Part shown: piece after piece, positions 54,757-61,177 of the stretch
How the letters are laid out: every line of letters starts with the position of its first letter
Position numbering within the stretch: the first letter of the stretch is position 1
Assembly: GCA_002733495.1 (NCBI GenBank)
Contig: NVVV01000013.1
Span: 1-61,177 of the forward strand
Length of the DNA: 61,177 nucleotides
Reading direction: 5' to 3'
Origin: Robiginitomaculum sp.
Lineage (GTDB): Bacteria > Pseudomonadota > Alphaproteobacteria > Caulobacterales > Maricaulaceae
The notes under the pieces: generated by a model
Told to the model about the DNA's origin: nothing
The model's input: the letters and a program-made list of their open reading frames with translations, nothing else
The model's database searches: none
Program-made: the position numbers and the translations under genes

Positions 54757-56367
54757 TTACCCGCCAGCCTTGATTATATCGGCCAGTTTTTCCGCAATCA
54801 TTATGGTCGGTGCATTGGTATTACCACCCACCAGACGCGGCATGACCGAGGCATCAATGACCCGCAGATTGCTAGCCCCGTAAACCCGGCAATGGGGGTC
54901 AACCACGGCCATTTCATCCTCTTTGCGGCCCATTTTACAAGTGCCAATGGGGTGAAACAGGGTTTCTGCCTTTTCGCGGACAAAGGCCTCCCAGTCCGCA
55001 TCGCTTTGCGGGCGGTTTTCCGGCGCGTGCAGGGCTTTGCGCTCATCATCAAAGGCCGGGGCCTCGAGAATATCCAGCGCCATCTTGGCGCCATTGATCT
55101 GGGTTTGCAGATCGTGGCCCTTGGCCAGATATTGCGGATCAATCACCGGGTGATCTTCGGGATTGGTACTGGCCAAACGAATGGTGCCGCGCGAATCCGG
55201 GTAAAGCACATAGGAATGCAAAGTGATGCCGTGAATTTTGCTGCGTGGCTCGCCGCGCGCCGCCACAATGGCCGGCACAAAGTGAAACTGTATGTCTGGC
55301 TCATCCTCGCCGCGTGTGCTGGCAAAGCCGCCGGTTTCTGCTGCGTTCGAGGTCAGCATCCCGTGCTTGGTAAAGATATAACGCACCGCCTCGGTGATCT
55401 GTTTGGGCAGCGCCCGCAGGCTATAGGCATAAGAGCGCGCCGTTTTGCCAGTAAAGGCAATGCCGGTATCCAGATGATCCTGCAAATTCTCACCAACACC
55501 GGGGCGGTCCACCGCGACGCTGATACCCATTTCACGTAAGTGATCCGCCGGGCCGATGCCCGACAACATCAGAATTTGCGGGGAATTAATTGCCCCGCCG
55601 GTGACCAGCACTTCGCGTTTGGCAATAATATCACTGTCCGTGCCCTTGTGACGAATCCGCACGCCGGTGGCTTTGGTACCGTCCATCAGAACTTTACGGC
55701 ACAAAGTTTCCACCATAATGGTCAGGTTTGGCCGCGCCTTCACGTCCATATGCAGATAGCCCGCCGCCGCAGAACAACGTTTGCCATCGCGCTGGGTCAC
55801 CTGATACTGGCCCACCCCCATTCGGGACTGGCCATTAAAGTCTTCATTGTGTGGCAGTCCGCGCTCACCCCCGGCACGTACAAAGGCCGTGCTAAGCGGG
55901 TTCACATAGCGCAAATCAGAGACACACAAAGGCCCACCTGAGCCGTGAAACTGGTCCACGATGCGTTGCTGATCCTCACTTTTGCGAAAATATGGCAGAA
56001 CATCATTCCAGCCAAAACCATCAGCGCCTAGGTCTTTCCAGGCTTGGTAATCCACATGACCGCCGCGAATATAAACCATGGCATTGATCGAGGATGATCC
56101 GCCAAGGGTTTTGCCCCGTGGCCAGTAAAGCTCGCGATTGTTCAGCTCTTTTTGCGGGGACGTATCGTAATGCCAATTCAGATCATCCGAATAAATCGCA
56201 TCTATAATCATCGCCGGGGTATGGATGGCCGGGCTTTTATCCGCCGGGCCGGCTTCTAAAAGGCAAACCGTGACATTGGGGTCTTCGGTTAAACGACTGG
56301 CCAGACAGGCTCCTGCCGAGCCTGCACCCGTGATCACATAATCAAATTCTTGTACTTTACTGTCCAC
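54757..56367 (-). CDS. GMC-family FAD oxidoreductase (choline/alcohol dehydrogenase-like)
   Basis: Flavoprotein oxidising an alcohol. The Rossmann motif DYVITGAGSAGACLASRL opens it; the FAD motif GGSSSINAMVYIRGG (GMC signature 1) and GAINSPQILMLSGIGP (signature 2) are intact. The C-terminal FHPIGTCKMG and LRVIDASVMPRLVGGNTNAP hold the catalytic His/Asn region. 536 residues. It follows glpK in the same direction after ~100 bases. Substrate could be choline, a long-chain alcohol or a polyol; betA is not secure because no betB is near. Confidence 0.92.
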   Translation of the reverse strand: MDSKVQEFDYVITGAGSAGACLASRLTEDPNVTVCLLEAGPADKSPAIHTPAMIIDAIYSDDLNWHYDTSPQKELNNRELYWPRGKTLGGSSSINAMVYIRGGHVDYQAWKDLGADGFGWNDVLPYFRKSEDQQRIVDQFHGSGGPLCVSDLRYVNPLSTAFVRAGGERGLPHNEDFNGQSRMGVGQYQVTQRDGKRCSAAAGYLHMDVKARPNLTIMVETLCRKVLMDGTKATGVRIRHKGTDSDIIAKREVLVTGGAINSPQILMLSGIGPADHLREMGISVAVDRPGVGENLQDHLDTGIAFTGKTARSYAYSLRALPKQITEAVRYIFTKHGMLTSNAAETGGFASTRGEDEPDIQFHFVPAIVAARGEPRSKIHGITLHSYVLYPDSRGTIRLASTNPEDHPVIDPQYLAKGHDLQTQINGAKMALDILEAPAFDDERKALHAPENRPQSDADWEAFVREKAETLFHPIGTCKMGRKEDEMAVVDPHCRVYGASNLRVIDASVMPRLVGGNTNAPTIMIAEKLADIIKAGG

Positions 56368-56465
56368 AATACCCCTCCGTTTTTTTGGCCGTTTTGACGA
56401 CTATAAGTGAACGGCGTTCACCCCTAAAGCAAAAAATAAAATTCAGCAAAATTAACCGCCAATAA

Positions 56466-57950
56466 TCAGGTGGTGCGCACCCGGCCAAGGGCTTCGGCCC
56501 AGCCGTTTAGCAAGTCTTCACGATCCCCCTCGTCCATTGCCGGGGTAAAGCGTGCATCCTCGCGCCAGCGTTGGTCAATATCAATCAGGCTTTCAAAAAG
56601 CCCAGCCCCGATCCCGGCCAGCATGGCCACGCCAAAGGCTGTGGTTTCGGTGATTTGTGGGCGCAAAGCAGGTTTGTTGGTCATATCGGCCAAAAACTGC
56701 ATCAACCAGCTATTTTGGGTCATGCCGCCGTCTACCTTCAATGTCGCCGGTGTAATCCCATCTGCTTTTAAGGCGCTGAGCAGGTCAGTGCACTGGTAGG
56801 CCACAGCCTCCAGTCCGGCGCGGGCGATGTGCGCTGGCTCGGTACCTCGCGTCAGGCCAATTATGGCGCCGCGCGCCTCTGCATCCCACCAGGGGGCGCC
56901 AAGCCCCGCAAAGGCAGGCACCAGATAAACGCCGACGGTATCAGAGACCGATCTCGCCATAGCCTCGCTGTCGCCAACATTTTCAATAATTCCCAACCCG
57001 TCGCGCAACCATTGCATGGTAGATCCCGCCGACAGGATAGAGCCTTCCACCGCATAAGAGCGCACGCCCTCTATCTCCCACGCGATGGTGCTGAGCAGGC
57101 GATGGTGTGAGCGCACAGCCCTTTCGCCGGTATTGGCCAGCATAAACGCCCCGGTGCCAAAGGTGATTTTGATCTCGCCGGGCCGGTAACAGGCCTGACC
57201 AATGGCGGCGGCCTGCTGGTCCCCGGCCATGCCGGTTATGGGTAGTCCGCCCCCGGGCAGGCCTTGGGAAATCAAGGCAAACTTGCCGGCATTGGGGCAC
57301 ACGGCGGGCAACAGCGCCGCCGGGACACCAAACAGCTCTAGCAATTCCTCGTCCCACGCGCCGGTATGGATGTCATAAAGGCTGGTGCGCGAGGCATTGG
57401 TGGCATCACTCAAATGCACGCCGCCGCTAAGCCGCCAGAGCAAAAAGCTCTCCACCGTGCCAAAGGCCAGTTCACCGGCTTCGGCGCGGGCGCGCGCGCC
57501 CGGTATTTCATCTAAAATCCACGATATTTTGCTGGCCGAGAAATACGGGTCCAGCACCAGACCCGTCCGGGCACTGACCATCTCTTCATGACCCTGCGCC
57601 GCCAGATCAGCACACACCGCCGCCGTGCGCCGGTCTTGCCAAACAATGGCGTTATATATTGGCATGCCGGTCACCCGGTCCCAGACAATGCTGGTTTCGC
57701 GTTGGTTGGTAATCCCGGCGCACAGCACATCCCAGCCCCTTTCGCGGGCTTCGTCCAGCGCCTCGGCTATTACTGCGCAGGTGCTATCCCATATCTCTTC
57801 GGGATCATGCTCTACCCAGCCCGGCTGGGGGTAAATCTGCGCAAATTCGCGCTGGGCCTGCGCCACGATCTCGCCCTCAAGCGAGAACACAATGGCCCGG
57901 CTGGAGGTTGTGCCCTGGTCGATGGCTAAAATCGCGCGTTTTTCACTCAC
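56466..57950 (-). CDS. glpK: Glycerol kinase
   Basis: Phosphorylates glycerol to sn-glycerol 3-phosphate. FGGY-family motifs: ILAIDQGTTSSRAIVF, GITNQRETSIVWDR, YNAIVWQDRRT, GMAGDQQAAAIGQACY and VDGGMTQNSWLMQFLAD. 494 residues. It is divergent from glpD, so both can be induced from one 80-base region. No glpF or glpR is in the window. Confidence 0.96.
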   Translation of the reverse strand: MSEKRAILAIDQGTTSSRAIVFSLEGEIVAQAQREFAQIYPQPGWVEHDPEEIWDSTCAVIAEALDEARERGWDVLCAGITNQRETSIVWDRVTGMPIYNAIVWQDRRTAAVCADLAAQGHEEMVSARTGLVLDPYFSASKISWILDEIPGARARAEAGELAFGTVESFLLWRLSGGVHLSDATNASRTSLYDIHTGAWDEELLELFGVPAALLPAVCPNAGKFALISQGLPGGGLPITGMAGDQQAAAIGQACYRPGEIKITFGTGAFMLANTGERAVRSHHRLLSTIAWEIEGVRSYAVEGSILSAGSTMQWLRDGLGIIENVGDSEAMARSVSDTVGVYLVPAFAGLGAPWWDAEARGAIIGLTRGTEPAHIARAGLEAVAYQCTDLLSALKADGITPATLKVDGGMTQNSWLMQFLADMTNKPALRPQITETTAFGVAMLAGIGAGLFESLIDIDQRWREDARFTPAMDEGDREDLLNGWAEALGRVRTT

Positions 57951-58030
57951 CGTGTCTTTCTCCTCTTTTTTGCCAGAACTCTAACAGATGAAAGGCTGAC
58001 AGGAACCAAAAAATCAGCCATGGGATAGGC

Positions 58031-59506
58031 ATGAGCAAGATTGTAGATGTTTTCATTATTGGCGGCGGCATAAACGGTGCCGGCATTGCCCGCGATGCGG
58101 CGGGTCGTGGCCTGTCCGTGATCCTGTGCGAACAGGGTGATCTGGCCGGAGCCACCTCGTCCGCCAGCACCAAAATGGTGCATGGGGGCCTGCGCTATCT
58201 GGAATATTATGAATTCGGACTTGTGCGCGAGGCGCTGGCCGAACGCGAGCGCTTGTTACGCATTGCGCCCCATCTGGTCACGCCTTTGCGCCTGATTTTG
58301 CCCCATAATGCGAACATGCGCCCGGCCATGATGATCCGGGCGGGCCTGTGGCTCTATGATCGCCTTGGCGGGCGCTCATCATTGCCGCGCTCGGGTGGCC
58401 TGCGCCTTGGCCAATGCGTCGAGGCGCAAACGCTGGCCCAGCCCAGGGGGCGTGCCTTTGCCTATTCTGATGCCCGCGCCGACGATGCCCGTCTGGTGGT
58501 CGCCAATGCACTGGATGCCGCCGAACACGGCGCAAAAATACACACCCGCACCAAAGTCACCGGCTGTGTGCGTGAGGGTGATCACTGGATCATCAGCGCA
58601 AAAAACAGCGCCGGGAAAACGCGCACATGGCGCACGCGCCTGCTGGTTAATGCCGCCGGGCCGTGGGTGGATGCCATGGATAAATGCACAAAGGCCAAAG
58701 CGGTTTCGCACATGCGTCTGGTCAAGGGCAGCCATATTATTCTGCCAACGCTGTTCGACGGCCCGCGCGGGTTTTTGTTCCAGAATGATGATCGCCGCGT
58801 GCTGTTTGCCCTGCCCTACCAAGGGGAATTTACCCTTTTTGGCACCACCGATACGCCCTATGAGGGCGACCCTTATGGGGCAAAGCTGGATGAGAAAGAG
58901 CGCGATTATCTTCTGGACGCGGTGAACCGCTTCTTTGCCAAAGCCACGACTAGGGAAGACATTATCTGGTCCTATTCTGGTGTGCGGGCGCTGTTTGGCG
59001 ATGAGGAAATGGACGCCTCGAAACTGTCGCGCGAATACCATCTGGAATTATCAGACAAAAGCGCCGGTGCCCCCGTGCTGACGGTTCTGGGCGGCAAGAT
59101 CACCATTTTTCGCGCTTTGGCGGAAAAGGCGGTGGACCAATTAGCCGAACGCCTTGGCCATGACGCGCCCCATTGGACCGGCACCACGGCCCTGCCCGGC
59201 GGCGATATGGAAGGTGGGCTGAAAGCCTTTGAAACCAAAATTACAGCGCAATATCCGTTCCTTCCCGAACCCATGCGCCAGCGCCTGATCCATGCCTATG
59301 GCACGCGCATCACCCGCGTTTTAGGCACCGCCAACAGCCTGTCTGATCTGGGGGTGCACTTTGGTGCAGACCTGTACGCCGCCGAAGTGGACTATTTAAA
59401 AGCACAGGAATGGGCCAGTTGCGCCGAAGATGTACTCTGGCGACGCACCAAGCGCGGCCTGTTTTTAACAGAAGCCGAAAAAAAAGCCTTCTCAAAAGCC
59501 TTTTAG
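58031..59506 (+). CDS. glpD: Aerobic glycerol-3-phosphate dehydrogenase
   Basis: Membrane-associated flavoenzyme passing electrons from glycerol 3-phosphate to quinone. FAD motif DVFIIGGGINGAGIARDAAG, the GlpD signature ATSSASTKMVHGGLRYLEYY, and WSYSGVRALFGD with the substrate Arg are present. 491 residues. With divergent glpK it forms a glycerol-use unit feeding the respiratory chain, of which the cbb3 oxidase is in this window. Confidence 0.96.
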   Translation: MSKIVDVFIIGGGINGAGIARDAAGRGLSVILCEQGDLAGATSSASTKMVHGGLRYLEYYEFGLVREALAERERLLRIAPHLVTPLRLILPHNANMRPAMMIRAGLWLYDRLGGRSSLPRSGGLRLGQCVEAQTLAQPRGRAFAYSDARADDARLVVANALDAAEHGAKIHTRTKVTGCVREGDHWIISAKNSAGKTRTWRTRLLVNAAGPWVDAMDKCTKAKAVSHMRLVKGSHIILPTLFDGPRGFLFQNDDRRVLFALPYQGEFTLFGTTDTPYEGDPYGAKLDEKERDYLLDAVNRFFAKATTREDIIWSYSGVRALFGDEEMDASKLSREYHLELSDKSAGAPVLTVLGGKITIFRALAEKAVDQLAERLGHDAPHWTGTTALPGGDMEGGLKAFETKITAQYPFLPEPMRQRLIHAYGTRITRVLGTANSLSDLGVHFGADLYAAEVDYLKAQEWASCAEDVLWRRTKRGLFLTEAEKKAFSKAF

Positions 59507-59698
59507 GCTAAGTCATGGACTCATAAACAGGGGCATAATGGCGGGATAAAGCGCTAAAACACACTAGGAAAAGACGATAAAGCGTGTTTTGGACACGGTT
59601 TGCGCCTTTGACGACAAAGATCAACGCGCTTTGCCCGCTCGAACGAATATGGGCCCTTTGTTTCATACCACTTTGATCATATTTATGAGTTCATTACC

Positions 59699-60978
59699 TT
59701 ATTCAGTTATACCGCTCTTTGCGGTCAGTTGATCCACTTTAGCAAAGGCGGCTTTCGCAGCTTTTGGCTGTGCTGCGGCTTCATAGGCTTTGCCCAAAAG
59801 CACCCAGGCCGTGTGCGTATCTGGATGAAACTCAGCATTTAGCGTCGCCACGGTAATCGCCGTTTTGAGTTCTTTTTTTGAACCCAGAGTGGCGATTATA
59901 TATTGAAGGACATTGCCATGTCCCTGCGCCTCTTCACGTACAAATTCAGCAAGTTGTGCAAATTTTCCTTCATTGACCAGCGTCCAGGCAATGCGGTCCA
60001 GCCAATATCGGGAACACCCACCTTATAGCCAAGGCGTTCAGAATAGCTGTTGTAATAAGCCTTGATGGCCTGATAGCCGCCAATGTCCTGCAAGGCCTTT
60101 GAGGAGCTCAGCCTGCCAAGGTTTTTAATCTTGGGCATAACCCAGTCGGCATAATATTCCTGCATGGCATAATGCATTGACGGGGTTGGCACTGCGCCAT
60201 GTGCATCCCGTGGAAACTCATCCGTATCCCAGCGAATGCTGGTCTGTCCCTCCAACAGAGACTTCAATTTTACATGGGTTGAGGCAAACTGCCCGCCTTC
60301 TGATCCCATTGATATATAAATATATTTTGGTGCTATTTCTGCATGCTGCAAGGCCTTGGCAATCTTGGGATACAAAGCCGGTCCTTCTTTTCTGATAACC
60401 GCGCTGATGGTGATCATCACATCAGGTTTCAGCCATGAATTTGCCAAGCTGGCCCAGAGAAAAGAACCACCCAGTGAATGACCGATCATGGTGCGATGTG
60501 AAAGCGTACGGTAGCGTTGATCAATATAAGGAAAAACCTCGGCCTTCAAAAATTCAGCAAGGGTTTCGCGGTCTTTGCCTGATAATTCCTGCCAGCGGTT
60601 TTTATGGGCGACACCAACAAGGATCACTTCGTCCATATTGTGTGCCTCGGCCAATGTGGACATTATGCCTTGGGCAATATTAAACAGGCCCTCACCATCC
60701 AGAAGATAAACAACGGGGTAGTCTTTTCCAGATGCGAAATACCCATTTGGAAGGGCAATATAGAGGTCTCTTTTGTCGTTAAAAACCTCTGAGGTTATCG
60801 TATATTTCTTGCCAACATGTACGGCTTCGCCTGCGCTCTGCGCCAAAGCCGCACGGTTAATGCCAACAAGTAAAAAAACACAAAAAAGAAGTGCAAATGC
60901 CTGACGGATTATGTTTTTGTTTATTTCAAGCCCAGCCTGAATTACACGCCGAGGCGCAACAAAACAATTAACTAACAT
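59699..60978 (-). pseudogene. Secreted esterase (alpha/beta hydrolase) with helical C-terminal tail, frameshifted
   Basis: N-terminal part is a signal-bearing esterase of the Esterase_D/IroE-like group: VVYLLDGEGLF, the nucleophile elbow IGHSLGGS (Ser168), and DAHGAVP with the probable catalytic His. The annotated-length frame ends at 59896 after 360 residues with an unrelated basic tail. In the frame one base different, starting around 60004, the DNA continues as WLDRIAWTLVNEGKFAQLAE to a TAA at 59699-59701. That reading is TPR-like (LNAEFHPDTHTAWVLLGKAY, KAAKAAFAKV), as expected for this group. One lost base near 60005 explains both. It could be a true pseudogene or a sequencing error; no slippery site is seen. 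Confidence 0.8.
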
Positions 60979-61033
60979 TTATATACAATCCTAAAACACC
61001 ATTATTATGGAATTTATAGCATAGTATTCAGAG

Positions 61034-61177
61034 TTAGAACATATTTAGTTCCAGCCTTGCCACATCAGACATGCGCGAAGGATCCCAGGGCGGTTCAAAA
61101 ATCAAATTGACCTTCACATCGCGCACGCCTTGCACCGAACGGGCGGCATTTTCGACCCACATCACCATATCCTCGGC
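61034..61177 (-). CDS. sufT: SufT/MIP18-family (DUF59) iron-sulfur assembly protein, 3' end only
   Basis: The last 47 codons of a gene entering from the right edge. The sequence AEDMVMWVENAARSVQGV, then VKVNLIFEPPWDPSRMSD and ending LNMF is the characteristic C-terminus of SufT/PaaD-like MIP18 proteins, which help deliver Fe-S clusters. It probably belongs to a suf operon outside the window. Symbol given on the tail alone. Confidence 0.78.
   Translation of the reverse strand, partial: AEDMVMWVENAARSVQGVRDVKVNLIFEPPWDPSRMSDVARLELNMF

Noticed and set aside
59560-59630. Terminator candidate after glpD (aaaacacact...agcgtgtttt)
   Set aside because: The arms pair 9 of 10 but the loop is 15 bases and no T-run follows, so it is not convincing as a terminator.
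59990-60020. Programmed ribosomal frameshift in the esterase gene
   Set aside because: No slippery heptamer or downstream pseudoknot is apparent; a simple one-base loss explains it better.

Overview
The window reads as a chromosomal segment of an alphaproteobacterium with a moderately high G+C content. The order cannot be fixed from sequence alone; an aquatic, TonB-receptor-rich lineage is plausible. Supporting signs are the complete ccoNOQP-ccoGHIS cluster, gatCAB, a TIGR02301-type secreted protein, an LDH-like malate dehydrogenase, and a non-catalytic dihydroorotase-like gene coupled to pyrB. No rRNA, tRNA, CRISPR array or complete prophage was seen.

Layout. 1-2.5 kb is an AT-richer accessory edge: a class II Fic protein, an IS1595-like insertion sequence whose transposase has an in-frame stop, a palindromic repeat and a cluster of three DnaA boxes just before dnaB. 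2.5-8.5 kb holds dnaB, a small secreted protein, alr, mlaE-mlaF (lipid transport ABC permease and ATPase) and a lipoprotein phosphodiesterase. 8.6-16.5 kb is the cbb3 oxidase cluster on the minus strand: structural genes ccoNOQP followed by the assembly genes ccoGHIS, tightly packed. 16.8-28.0 kb is an exopolysaccharide/capsule locus: CelD-like acyltransferase, Wzx-like flippase, two GT2 glycosyltransferases flanking a polysaccharide deacetylase (all coupled by 4-nt overlaps), O-antigen-ligase/Wzy-like protein, acyltransferase-3, a CpsD-like P-loop protein lacking the Walker A lysine, a Wzz/GumC-like co-polymerase and a Wza-like outer-membrane lipoprotein. 28.6-33.0 kb pairs a lipoprotein type-B carboxylesterase with a TonB-dependent receptor, closed by a strong terminator.

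33-46 kb is mostly housekeeping: a degenerate pyrC homologue plus pyrB, divergent gatC-gatA-gatB, a thioesterase, a DUF3179 protein, small membrane and secreted proteins, the catalytic-type pyrC, ygfZ, tag, and mdh bracketed by two copies of one palindromic repeat. 46-48 kb is an oxidative-stress group (peroxiredoxin, Dps, divergent OxyR). 48-61 kb holds a beta-hydroxyacid dehydrogenase, a penicillin-acylase-family hydrolase, an orphan MotB, mlaC with two tandem mlaA genes, a GMC oxidoreductase, divergent glpK/glpD, a frameshifted esterase with a C-terminal helical tail, and the 3' end of a SufT/MIP18-family gene.

How it fits together. The Mla retrograde phospholipid pathway is split between two places about 45 kb apart, with no mlaD in the window. 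The cbb3 cluster gives high-affinity respiration including its copper pump and assembly factors. The polysaccharide locus covers flipping, polymerisation, length control, modification (deacetylation, acylation) and export, but no initiating sugar-phosphate transferase is present. I found no convincing wholly new system. The best candidates for a closer look are the polysaccharide locus with its lysine-less P-loop protein, the esterase/TonB-receptor pair, the TTGCG dyads in front of ccoN, and the DnaA-box cluster in front of dnaB.
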